The notes beneath the pieces are model-generated. The model did not search any database. It had not been told where the DNA came from and saw only the letters and a program-made list of their open reading frames with translations. Made by a program: the position numbers and the translations under genes. Shown one piece after another: positions 1-7,879 of a DNA stretch of 13,191 nucleotides. This DNA comes from Flavobacteriales bacterium UBA3364 (GTDB taxonomy: Bacteria; Bacteroidota; Bacteroidia; Flavobacteriales_F; PHOS-HE28), in NCBI GenBank assembly GCA_002360495.1, contig DEQO01000111.1:1-13191 (forward strand), written 5' to 3'. How positions within the stretch are numbered: the first letter of the stretch is position 1; every line of letters starts with the position of its first letter.

Positions 1-1997
1 GGCCGATAGCCCGGATGCGCTGCCATGTAGAAATGCTCCATCTGAGGCGGAAGGGAGAACCAGTTGATGGCATGTGCATCAGGACCGGGAGGCACGCGCA
101 GATCCTCCGAAGCATTGACGATGATCCTCCGGTGATAAGGACACAGCTCGGTACGGAGCGCTTCTGGGATGATCGGCAGCGTATCCATCGGCAGGCAATC
201 CGGTCCGGCGCGAAAACCACTGGTCCGGCACACAGGCATGTTCCGCAGTTCGTCGTAGGGTGGGTCGAAGCCATCACCATCCGGCAGCGGACCGAAAACG
301 GAGAAGAGGATCGGTGCGGCGGCCAATGTTCCGGTGAGCCCGGGTCGCCCTTCACCATCCGCGTTGCCGGTCCACACGCCAACGGCATACTTGTCCGTGA
401 AACCGATGGCCCAGGCATCGCGGTGGCCGAAACTGGTACCGGTCTTCCAAGCGATCTTCTCGGTCCCGGCGAAGTACTGCCAGCCGGTCTCCATTTCGGG
501 CCTGTTCAAGTTCTGCAGGGCCGCTACCGTGTGATGGATCGCTGCAACGGAAAGGGGATGCTGCTGTTCCATTTGCCCTTCGCCGGTATGATCGTGCAAC
601 ACACGAGGAGGGTGGACGGGACGATCGAAATGGTCGTTCAGGAGGATACGTCCCATGGATGCATACGCGCCGGTCAGTTCCCATAACGTGCTTTCCGCCC
701 CGCCGACGACAAGGGATAGTCCGTAATCATCCGCGGAGCGATCGACATGGGCCAGCCCCATGGCTCGCAACGTGCGTAATGTCCGTTCAACGCCATGCTC
801 GCGCAAGGCACGCACGGCCGGCACGTTCAATGAACGCGCCAAGGCGTGGGATGCTGGGACAGCACCCTCGAAATGGTCATCGAAGTTGCGCGGTGCGAAG
901 CCTTCGTAGTGCGTGGGCAGGTCAGCGACGAGCTGATCGGGCATGAGCTCACCGCTCTGTAGCATGTCGGCATAGAGGAAAGGCTTCAACAAACTGCCGG
1001 AACTACGCCGCGCTTGGACGATGTCCACGGATCCGGCATGCGCTGCATCCGCGCTCGACAGGTTGCCCACGTAGGCCAGCACTTCACCGGACGGCACATC
1101 GAGCACGAGCACGGCGGCATTGTGTACTTCGTTGGCGCGTAACACGTGTGCCTGCCGCTCGACTATCGCTGCGACACGTTCCTGCAGTGTCCCGTCCAAG
1201 GTGGTGCGCAGGCGTTCTCCGGAATGTCCTTGTTGCTGCAGCGTCGTAAGGAGATGCGGTGCCAGGCGTGGCAGGGTGCACGGCTTATCAGGAAGAGGCT
1301 CTTCCTTCGCCAGGGAGCATTGCAGAGGGTCGATCGCACCGGTCGCCAATAGTCGATCCAGCAAACGATCACGTTTCGCGATCAATGCGGCCCTTCCTTT
1401 TCCCGGATGCATACGCGCAGGAGCGTTCGGAAGCACGGCGAGCGTGGCGCATTCCGCCCATCCCAGGTCCTGTGGCCGTTGCCCAAACCACCGCCATGCG
1501 GCGGCTTCGAGGCCCACCACGTTACCACCGAACGGTGCATTGGCCGCATACAGGTCCAGGATCTCCTCTTTGTCGAAACGTACCTCCAGCCGCCAGGCGA
1601 TCGCCATCTCCACCAGCTTGTTCCAAAGGGTCCGCGGCCGGTCACCAGCGGACATGCGTGCCACCTGCATCGTGATCGTGCTTCCTCCGCTGACGACACG
1701 TCCGGCCGCCCGGTTCTGGCGCGCCGCGCGGATCAACGAGGGTAGGTGGATCCCCCAATGCTCATGGAAATGGCGGTCCTCGAATTCCAGCAAGCAACGG
1801 ACGAATCGCTCAGGCAACGTATCTCCGGAAGGCATTCGCCACTGGCCATCCGAGGCCACGGAGGCGGCGAGCAATTCTCCGTTCCGGTCGAGCAGCACGG
1901 TGCTTCGTGGGTCGTCGAACAACGGATCCATCGGGCCCCATTTTGCCCAGGCGAGCAAGAGGAGGGAAAGGAGAATGGTCCAGCGAATGCCGGTCAT
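1..1997 (-). CDS. pbpC: Penicillin-binding protein 1C, bifunctional glycosyltransferase/transpeptidase (3' end outside window)
   Basis: Class A penicillin-binding protein of the 1C type. It polymerises lipid II into glycan strands and probably acts in the periplasm, anchored by one short N-terminal membrane segment (about residues 5-18). The 665 codons seen are open to the window edge; E. coli PBP1C has about 770, so only the C-terminal part is missing. Glycosyltransferase family 51 motifs: EDRHF with the catalytic Glu at 73, GGSTITMQ at 104-111, KLVE at 127-130 and KEEILDLY at 143-150, followed by the 1C-like APFGGN. Transpeptidase motifs: SLLK with nucleophile Ser335, SLN at 389-391, and KTGTS at 518-522. 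The SxxK surroundings read SSGSLLKPFLY, where 1C enzymes usually have SPGSTLKPFLY. Cysteines at 590, 601 and 619 lie in the region after the transpeptidase core. The ATG is the first start after an in-frame stop; no clear Shine-Dalgarno is visible. It lies 129 bases behind the alpha-2-macroglobulin gene, as in the E. coli yfhM-pbpC pair, and is probably cotranscribed with it. Confidence 0.95.
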   Translation of the reverse strand, partial: MTGIRWTILLSLLLLAWAKWGPMDPLFDDPRSTVLLDRNGELLAASVASDGQWRMPSGDTLPERFVRCLLEFEDRHFHEHWGIHLPSLIRAARQNRAAGRVVSGGSTITMQVARMSAGDRPRTLWNKLVEMAIAWRLEVRFDKEEILDLYAANAPFGGNVVGLEAAAWRWFGQRPQDLGWAECATLAVLPNAPARMHPGKGRAALIAKRDRLLDRLLATGAIDPLQCSLAKEEPLPDKPCTLPRLAPHLLTTLQQQGHSGERLRTTLDGTLQERVAAIVERQAHVLRANEVHNAAVLVLDVPSGEVLAYVGNLSSADAAHAGSVDIVQARRSSGSLLKPFLYADMLQSGELMPDQLVADLPTHYEGFAPRNFDDHFEGAVPASHALARSLNVPAVRALREHGVERTLRTLRAMGLAHVDRSADDYGLSLVVGGAESTLWELTGAYASMGRILLNDHFDRPVHPPRVLHDHTGEGQMEQQHPLSVAAIHHTVAALQNLNRPEMETGWQYFAGTEKIAWKTGTSFGHRDAWAIGFTDKYAVGVWTGNADGEGRPGLTGTLAAAPILFSVFGPLPDGDGFDPPYDELRNMPVCRTSGFRAGPDCLPMDTLPIIPEALRTELCPYHRRIIVNASEDLRVPPGPDAHAINWFSLPPQMEHFYMAAHPGYR

Positions 1998-2038
1998 GGG
2001 GGAGCGGTCGTGTTCTGCTTTATTCAGGGATCGGTCGC

Positions 2039-2110
2039 CGAACTGGCCGCGCGCAGTTTGCCGTGGACAATGGAAGGTCGATCATTGCCACCCCTGCTCA
2101 CGGCGAACTG
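2039..2110 (-). repeat. Imperfect inverted repeat with alternative third arm in the macroglobulin-pbpC spacer
   Basis: The 129-base spacer (1998-2126) holds no gene and no clear promoter. Its main structure is a 12-base inverted repeat with one mismatch: CAGTTTGCCGTG at 2054-2065 and CACGGCGAACTG at 2099-2110. A smaller perfect repeat, CAATG at 2068-2072 and CATTG at 2083-2087, is nested inside. A third segment, CGAACTG at 2039-2045, resembles the end of the 2099-2110 arm and could pair with 2054-2060 instead. In the minus-strand transcript the order is arm 1 (2110-2099), arm 2 (2065-2054), arm 3 (2045-2039), so arm 2 could choose between partners. No U-run follows. An attenuator or RNA processing site between the two genes is possible but unproven; it could also be chance. 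Confidence 0.4.
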
Positions 2111-2126
2111 GACGCTTCTCCACCGT

Positions 2127-5100
2127 TCACCTCCCTACGGTAGCACCATCGTCATTCACCACCTCGACCCACTTGCCGGTGGATCTGGCGTTCACGGTAT
2201 GGTCGTACATCGCTTCGCACGTCGTGCCGGGCATGTAGTATCGACCGGTGTAGGCGGCGTTCAACATCACCTGATAGGTGGCGGTATTGCCTTTCCACAG
2301 GTCGAAGTAGGTCATCACGCGGTCATCACGCACATCCTGATAGGTGAACGGTGTGGCCCGCACAGCCACTTCGCTGCCTTCCAGTCGCGCGTTGCGGATC
2401 TCCCAACCCGAAGGGAAAACCTGTGTCAGGGCCAGTTGTTGGTAGCCGCCGCTCACGCCGGTATGGGACAAGGTCACCGAGGCCATGAAATCGGTGCCCT
2501 GCGCCAGGCGCGAAGGATCGACAGGTGTACCATCCATCGTCGTGTAGGCCACCTGCATACCCAATCCGCTGTTCGAAGCGCGTTCTTCCCCGGCGAGAGG
2601 AGTACCGATCCGCACCAAGCGTACGTAGAGCAGATTCTTGCCCGTGTTGTTCAAGATCACCGCGCTCTTACCATTGGGCACCGGCAGATCCGTACGGGCA
2701 ATGGCTTTTTCGCTGAAGCGGTCCTGGGCCTTTCCGCTGACGGTCAGGGTGTAGCTCATTCCCTTGCCCAGCGGGCTCTTCTCCGCAAGGCGTGCCACGG
2801 CCATCAAACCGAAGGCGGTGCTCTGCGTGCTGTACCAGCTATCGGCACTCAGCCTTTTCGCGATCCGTTGCACGACCGCCGCTGCGGAAGCCGTGCGGTC
2901 CATCGTGAGCAACGCTTCCGCGATCAACGCTTCGTCCCGAAGGTCGCTTCCGTAGGTGAAGGCCATCTCGGTGTAGGCAGGCACGGTGTCGTCCAGGTCC
3001 TTCACCAATTGTTCGGCGACGTCCTTGCGGCCGATACGCCCGTAAGCCGCGGCAAGCATCCAACGGGTACGCAGGTCGAGGTCGGCTTGATCGCGTAACC
3101 GGTTCATGGAAGAAAGCTCCTGGCTGCCGGCGAGCGCGAGGACGTATAGGCGATACGCTTGCGTGAACCGCGATGCCTCACGGCTCCAGCCCTGGTCCAG
3201 AGCGTTGTTCCAATCACGGGCACTGCGCCGCTGGTAGGAAAGCCATCCGGCGCGCAGGCCTTGTGGTGGAACGAACCCTTGCCTTTCGGCTTCCACCATG
3301 AAATGGCCCGCGTAGATCGATGTCCACTGATCGTAGTGGTCGCCACCACCGGGCCAGTAGTTGAAGCTGCCATCGGGGCGCTGGAATTGCGTGAGCTTGC
3401 GCAGCGCAGCCTCCACATTGCCCCGCATGTTCTGCGCGGAACGATCGGGCAACTCCATCACGCTGCTGAGATAGAGCTGCGGGAAGGCCTTGGACGTGGT
3501 CTGCTCCAGACATCCGTGGGGGTAGTCGATCAGGTATTGCAGGCGGCGGCCCATATCCACCGGCGGGATCGTGCTCACCTCCAGATAAGCGCTGTTCGTA
3601 CCCGCAACGCCGAGCGCTGTGGGTGTCGCTTCCCAACGTTTCCCGGCTTCCACGATCGCTTCCGTGGCGTCGGTGGCTGGAAGATTCGGTTGACGCACTT
3701 GGAGTTCGATGCTTTCCGATGCACTCTCACCGGCGCCTGCTGCGCTCACCTTCACCTTGGCTACGCCGATGCCTTCTTTCACGCGCACCTTGAAGAACAC
3801 GACCTGATCACCGGTCGAGTTGAAGCGTATCGACTTTTGCGCAGGACCTTCCGGAACGAGGAACGCGTTCGGTTCGATCTTCACCTGGACATCCTTCACC
3901 TTGGCATCCATCGCGAAGACGGTCACCGGCAGATCGACCACTTCACCGGGAGCGAGGACACGAGGCAACGTCGCCAGCAGCATCAATGGTTTGCGCACCG
4001 GAACGGCCTTCTCCGCATTACCGTACGCCTTCTCACCATCGCTCGCCACCACCATCACGCGCACGGAACCCACGTAATTGCCGATCGTGAAATTGTGTTT
4101 CGCCTTCCTGCCCTTCGGAAGGTCGAAGGGTCCTACGAAACGCACCACGGGCTTGAAGCGATTGGCTTTTGCACCTTCGGCGGGCCCTGCATCATCACTA
4201 CCGCCGAGCGCAAGGATGCGCGCGATCTGTTTCCCGAAAGCGCCGATGACATCATCGTAGATGTCCCAGGTCTTCACCCCCAGTGCTTCGCGGGCATAGA
4301 AATGACCCCATGGGTCCGGGGTCTTGAAGCGGGTCAGGTCAAGTAGACCTTCGTCAACGATCGCGAGCGTATAGGTCATTCCCTTTCCGCTCTTCTCACT
4401 CACCTCCACATCGAAGGCCACATCGGTCCGTACCTCCTTTGCCATGGTGATCACCGGTGCGATATGCGTTGCGGGGTCTTCGACGAGGATCGGGATCACC
4501 CCGTACAGTCGGATGGGCAGATCGTTCTCGGTCTTTGCATGGGGTTGGATCACGCTCACATGAGCATACACGTTCGGCGCCATGTCCTCCGTGACCTTGA
4601 AGGAGTAGCGTGTTTCGTTCTTCTTCAGATCGAGCCATGTCGCCTCGATCACGCGGCTGCCGGTCTCCAAGCTGATCAGTGCTCGGCCGGTGCCAGCGGA
4701 TGGGATGATCAGTGTTGCTTCATCCCCGACGTTGTATTTCTCCTTGTCGGCATTGAAGCTCAACATGGCGGCTTGTTCGGGATCCTCGCGGCGTGAACGG
4801 CCTTCCCATCCGGGCCAATCCATGTACAGTTGCAGCGCCGTCGCATGACCGCTCGCCGGATCGGTGATGCGCACGGCGAATCGACCCCATTCGGGTCGGT
4901 CGATCCGGAATTTGAAGGTGGTGCGGCCCTTCGTATCGGTCACCAGGTCCATTTCCTTCCGCAGCTCTACGCTGGGCGAGCTCACGTAGTTGGACGGGCC
5001 GTCCATTTCGCCTTCCCACCACCAGTTGCGTTTCAGCTTGTACACCTGCGCTTTCAAGGCATGACCGCCGAGCGGTTTGCCGTTCGCATCCACCGCCACC

Positions 5101-7715
5101 ACGGGAATGGTGTAGCTCGTGTCCGTGACCAGGTTTCCCCAAGCGGAGCGCACTTCCGGTGCTTTCACTCCGGCGTAGCTCGCGTACGGGTAGTAGGGGA
5201 TGGATGTGCGGTCCATACTGGCGTCGCCACCGGGTTCGAAAACGCGCGTCACCACATTGGTATTGACCACGGCCGGTGCGCTGCGCCCCGTTTCGACTTC
5301 GAGCGGGAAAGATGCCTCCCCGATTTCGCTCAAGGTACCGTCGAATGCCACCTGCTCCTCTTCGGGCACCCAGGTGCGCAGATCATTGAACGTGTACTTC
5401 TCGTACCCCTTGAACTCCGGTGAACCCGGCGTCATGGTCACGGTAACACGTGCTTTCAGGGAACGTGCAGGAGCGCCGTGGAGCCAGTTGGATCGCAGGG
5501 TCACCTCGCCATCATCGGTCTTTGTCAATCGTTCGCCGACATCCAGGAGGATCTTCAATCGGTTCGGCTTCACCGTCTCGATGCGGATGCTCTTGTTGAA
5601 GCTCGTTCCGCCCACGACCACGCGCGCATTCCAGAAGCCGGTCGGGGCATCCGAGGATGTCGCGCAGCGGAAGGCGTACACACCGTTCACCGAGCTGGTA
5701 CGCACATGTTTCTGGTCCAATCGCCCGCGCGGATCGGAGAGTTCGAGTACTACTGGGTGGTCCTTCGGAAGCTTCTTCTGCACATCCTGCAGCATGAAAG
5801 AGAGATAGAGCGAATCACCGGGACGCCAAACGCCACGTTCGCCGTAGAGGTATCCCTTCAAACCTCGGTCGATCGCGTCACCCTGCACATCGAACTCGCT
5901 CACGGACAACGATGAGCCGTCGTCCAATTTCAAATAGCCGCGCTGCGTGCCTTTGCTGGCCAACAACAGGAAGGGCTTGTGCTCCGTGGAAGGGATACGC
6001 GCGAGCCCCGCACCATCTGTCACCACCTGGGTCATGCTCTGGCGTTGCAGGTCCAGCACATCCAGTTTCACACCGGAAAGCGGTTCGGTCGAGCGCAGGT
6101 CGCTAACGGCAACGAGCAACGAACCATCGTTCCCACCCTTCGCGATCAGGCCGAGGTCCGATGCCAGGATGTTGCGTGAGACGGATGAGCGGCGCGCGAA
6201 GTACGACGGCGAGCAGGGGTCTTCGCGTTCGCTGTAGTCGTACTCTTCTTCGTAATAATAGTCGTCATAGTACCAGTAGTCCTCAATGCGATCATAGGCG
6301 GCTTGTTCCTCTTCCCACGTGCGTTCTGCCACGACAGGTTGATCCGCGTTCGCCGCTTCGCTGCACGGATACACGGAATGCTGTTTGCTGAAGGAAAGTT
6401 CCACACGGTAGATAGCGCCTGGCTCTGCTTTGAAGTGTTCGCCGAGGTCCAGGTGGAACCGGTTCCAACGGCCGAGGTCAGGAGCGTCGGCCGTGCGCAA
6501 GGGAATGGTCTTGCGGGTCACCAATCGTCCGACGCGTGCGAGTTCACGTTCGCCGTCGAGTTCGTTCACCTGGAGGAATTGCGCGACGTTGTCGGTGTTG
6601 ATGCGCACCACACGTACCTCAACGGCGCTCAGGTTCACGGCCTCGAAGGGCATCAACAGACCATCCGATGATGGCAGGACCGTTCCTTTGCCCACCATGC
6701 GTACGGCGGGTTTCAACTCCTCGAAGGTCAGGTCCACCGTGATGTCCTTGCCCAGCTTGCGATGGTTCACGTTCTGCACGCTGGCGGAAACGTATCCCTG
6801 AACATCTCCGCTCAAACGTTCGGTGGGGTAGAGGAGGATCTTGTTCCCATCCACCGCGATGCGCAGATCATCGGCACCGGTGATGCCCACCAGACCGTTG
6901 AGGTCCTGTGCGGGATCCAACGGGTCGGAGAAGAGCAGTGTGGCGTACTGGTCGCCTTCTGAATTGGTCGTGGCCGAGATCAAAGCCAGATCGCCGATCG
7001 CGGGCACGTCGAAGGGTAGGGATCCTTTATCCGTGGAACCGATGCGATCCCCGTTCCAGGTCAGGTCCAGCAAGGAAGGGGTTTCCCCACGTAGCACGCT
7101 GTCCACCGTGAAGCGGTGGTAGAGGCCGTTCGGTTCATGCTCCCAGGTAAGGGGCAACGTGCGGTCTTTCTGTGTAGCAGTGAAACAGCCTTCAAGGTCC
7201 TGTCCCGAAGCATCGTCGGAAGTGGCCACGGAGACCACCACGCGTTGCCAGGTAAGGTCCGTTTGCGAAAGCGATTGCATGTCGCTCACCCGCACGTCCA
7301 ACCCCTGCCGCACGGTGGTGACCTGGAACTTGAAATCGCCCATGCCACTGGGCAGCTCGATCAACCGGCCCAGCTTGAAGTTGACCGTGTAGGTTTCCTC
7401 TTGTTCCAGCCGTTCTGCGGGTTGGAAAGCAAGGGTCAGTTCGTCCTTCCAGCTAACGGTGCCTTCCACGTTCGGGTCCAGATCGAAGAGGTCCTGGATC
7501 GCGGTATTGCTGGAATCGCGCCAGCGCTGGTCCTCGGCGATGCGCACCAGGATCGGTGCCCGCGCGCTGATATGCCCGGCCGTGAACGCCGGTATGTAGG
7601 GCGTGAACGCGGCATCAGGTGTAAGCTGCGCATCGCGCGAGCGACAACCGGATAGCAAAAGAGCGACACACGCGACGTGACCGAGCACGCGCACACAACG
7701 GGGCAGGCGGGACAT
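2127..7715 (-). CDS. Alpha-2-macroglobulin family lipoprotein with CLEQ thioester (YfhM-like)
   Basis: Giant protease-trap protein of 1862 residues; E. coli YfhM has about 1650. When a protease cuts the bait region, family members change shape and the thioester links covalently to the attacker. The N-terminus is a lipoprotein signal with lipobox LSGC, Cys24. The next residues (RSRDA) lack Asp at +2 and lack an acidic surface-export signal, so a periplasm-facing outer-membrane anchor is likely. An N-terminal macroglobulin-like region is followed by a Tyr/Asp/Glu-rich insert (about 474-500) between Cys451 and Cys501. An MG2-type domain with GVWRPGD begins near 615. A bait-region domain starts near 984 and is followed by the conserved VDEGLLDL. 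The A2M core begins near 1187. The thioester domain carries GCLEQ with Cys1402 and Gln1405. The last 140 residues look like the C-terminal MG10-type domain. Its product probably works with PBP1C, encoded just downstream. The ATG directly precedes the lipoprotein signal. A possible promoter lies about 55 bases upstream. Confidence 0.96.
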   Translation of the reverse strand: MSRLPRCVRVLGHVACVALLLSGCRSRDAQLTPDAAFTPYIPAFTAGHISARAPILVRIAEDQRWRDSSNTAIQDLFDLDPNVEGTVSWKDELTLAFQPAERLEQEETYTVNFKLGRLIELPSGMGDFKFQVTTVRQGLDVRVSDMQSLSQTDLTWQRVVVSVATSDDASGQDLEGCFTATQKDRTLPLTWEHEPNGLYHRFTVDSVLRGETPSLLDLTWNGDRIGSTDKGSLPFDVPAIGDLALISATTNSEGDQYATLLFSDPLDPAQDLNGLVGITGADDLRIAVDGNKILLYPTERLSGDVQGYVSASVQNVNHRKLGKDITVDLTFEELKPAVRMVGKGTVLPSSDGLLMPFEAVNLSAVEVRVVRINTDNVAQFLQVNELDGERELARVGRLVTRKTIPLRTADAPDLGRWNRFHLDLGEHFKAEPGAIYRVELSFSKQHSVYPCSEAANADQPVVAERTWEEEQAAYDRIEDYWYYDDYYYEEEYDYSEREDPCSPSYFARRSSVSRNILASDLGLIAKGGNDGSLLVAVSDLRSTEPLSGVKLDVLDLQRQSMTQVVTDGAGLARIPSTEHKPFLLLASKGTQRGYLKLDDGSSLSVSEFDVQGDAIDRGLKGYLYGERGVWRPGDSLYLSFMLQDVQKKLPKDHPVVLELSDPRGRLDQKHVRTSSVNGVYAFRCATSSDAPTGFWNARVVVGGTSFNKSIRIETVKPNRLKILLDVGERLTKTDDGEVTLRSNWLHGAPARSLKARVTVTMTPGSPEFKGYEKYTFNDLRTWVPEEEQVAFDGTLSEIGEASFPLEVETGRSAPAVVNTNVVTRVFEPGGDASMDRTSIPYYPYASYAGVKAPEVRSAWGNLVTDTSYTIPVVAVDANGKPLGGHALKAQVYKLKRNWWWEGEMDGPSNYVSSPSVELRKEMDLVTDTKGRTTFKFRIDRPEWGRFAVRITDPASGHATALQLYMDWPGWEGRSRREDPEQAAMLSFNADKEKYNVGDEATLIIPSAGTGRALISLETGSRVIEATWLDLKKNETRYSFKVTEDMAPNVYAHVSVIQPHAKTENDLPIRLYGVIPILVEDPATHIAPVITMAKEVRTDVAFDVEVSEKSGKGMTYTLAIVDEGLLDLTRFKTPDPWGHFYAREALGVKTWDIYDDVIGAFGKQIARILALGGSDDAGPAEGAKANRFKPVVRFVGPFDLPKGRKAKHNFTIGNYVGSVRVMVVASDGEKAYGNAEKAVPVRKPLMLLATLPRVLAPGEVVDLPVTVFAMDAKVKDVQVKIEPNAFLVPEGPAQKSIRFNSTGDQVVFFKVRVKEGIGVAKVKVSAAGAGESASESIELQVRQPNLPATDATEAIVEAGKRWEATPTALGVAGTNSAYLEVSTIPPVDMGRRLQYLIDYPHGCLEQTTSKAFPQLYLSSVMELPDRSAQNMRGNVEAALRKLTQFQRPDGSFNYWPGGGDHYDQWTSIYAGHFMVEAERQGFVPPQGLRAGWLSYQRRSARDWNNALDQGWSREASRFTQAYRLYVLALAGSQELSSMNRLRDQADLDLRTRWMLAAAYGRIGRKDVAEQLVKDLDDTVPAYTEMAFTYGSDLRDEALIAEALLTMDRTASAAAVVQRIAKRLSADSWYSTQSTAFGLMAVARLAEKSPLGKGMSYTLTVSGKAQDRFSEKAIARTDLPVPNGKSAVILNNTGKNLLYVRLVRIGTPLAGEERASNSGLGMQVAYTTMDGTPVDPSRLAQGTDFMASVTLSHTGVSGGYQQLALTQVFPSGWEIRNARLEGSEVAVRATPFTYQDVRDDRVMTYFDLWKGNTATYQVMLNAAYTGRYYMPGTTCEAMYDHTVNARSTGKWVEVVNDDGATVGR

Positions 7716-7751
7716 GGTGGTGGAGATGGGGGTGGAGCCGCCTTGCTTGAT

Positions 7752-7766
7752 CTTCGGCGACCGAAG
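7752..7766. repeat. Short perfect hairpin in the leader of the macroglobulin gene
   Basis: CTTCGG and CCGAAG form a perfect 6-base stem around a 3-base loop in the 164-base spacer 7716-7879. On the minus strand it falls just after the candidate -7 element and would sit at the start of the transcript. No T-run follows, so it does not look like a terminator. It might stabilise the 5' end of the messenger or be chance. I see no gene in the rest of this spacer. Confidence 0.3.
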
Positions 7767-7768
7767 GG

Positions 7769-7795
7769 GAAAGGTAGCAGGGGGCAGACGTTCAA
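7769..7795 (-). promoter_or_regulatory. Possible Bacteroidota-type promoter for the macroglobulin-pbpC pair
   Basis: On the minus strand TACCTTTC (7776-7769) matches the Bacteroidota -7 consensus TAnnTTTG at all fixed positions but the last. A TTG (7795-7793) stands 16 bases upstream, slightly closer than usual for the -33 element. The predicted start of transcription would be near 7763, giving a leader of about 48 bases. The 164-base distance from the upstream gene makes a separate promoter reasonable. The match is imperfect, so read-through from the SPOR genes remains possible. Confidence 0.35.
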
Positions 7796-7879
7796 CGAGA
7801 GGGTCGCTGAGCGTATTGCAGGAGCGTTGACAAATCCAGCGGAGGTGACCGGTCGGTCGCAGGTTGGCCGGATGGAGCG

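Noticed and set aside
2067..2090. Small minus-strand ORF starting ATGATCGAC in the pbpC spacer
   Set aside because: It would be about 21 codons, ends before pbpC, is out of its frame and has no ribosome binding site or recognisable content.
2311..2331. 10-base direct repeat GTCATCACGC, one base apart
   Set aside because: It lies within the macroglobulin coding sequence and is explained by the codons for DDRVMT. A single pair with an 11-base period is not a repeat array.
1120..4346. Long open frames on the plus strand at 1120-2238, 1746-3098 and 3159-4346
   Set aside because: They lie opposite pbpC and the macroglobulin gene. Their translations show no domain logic, and the minus-strand proteins carry full family motifs. 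High G+C leaves antisense frames open.
7689..7715. Surface-export signal on the macroglobulin lipoprotein
   Set aside because: After Cys24 the residues are RSRDAQ, not the acidic Lys/Gln-Asp/Glu pattern known for Bacteroidota surface lipoproteins, so I favour periplasmic exposure.
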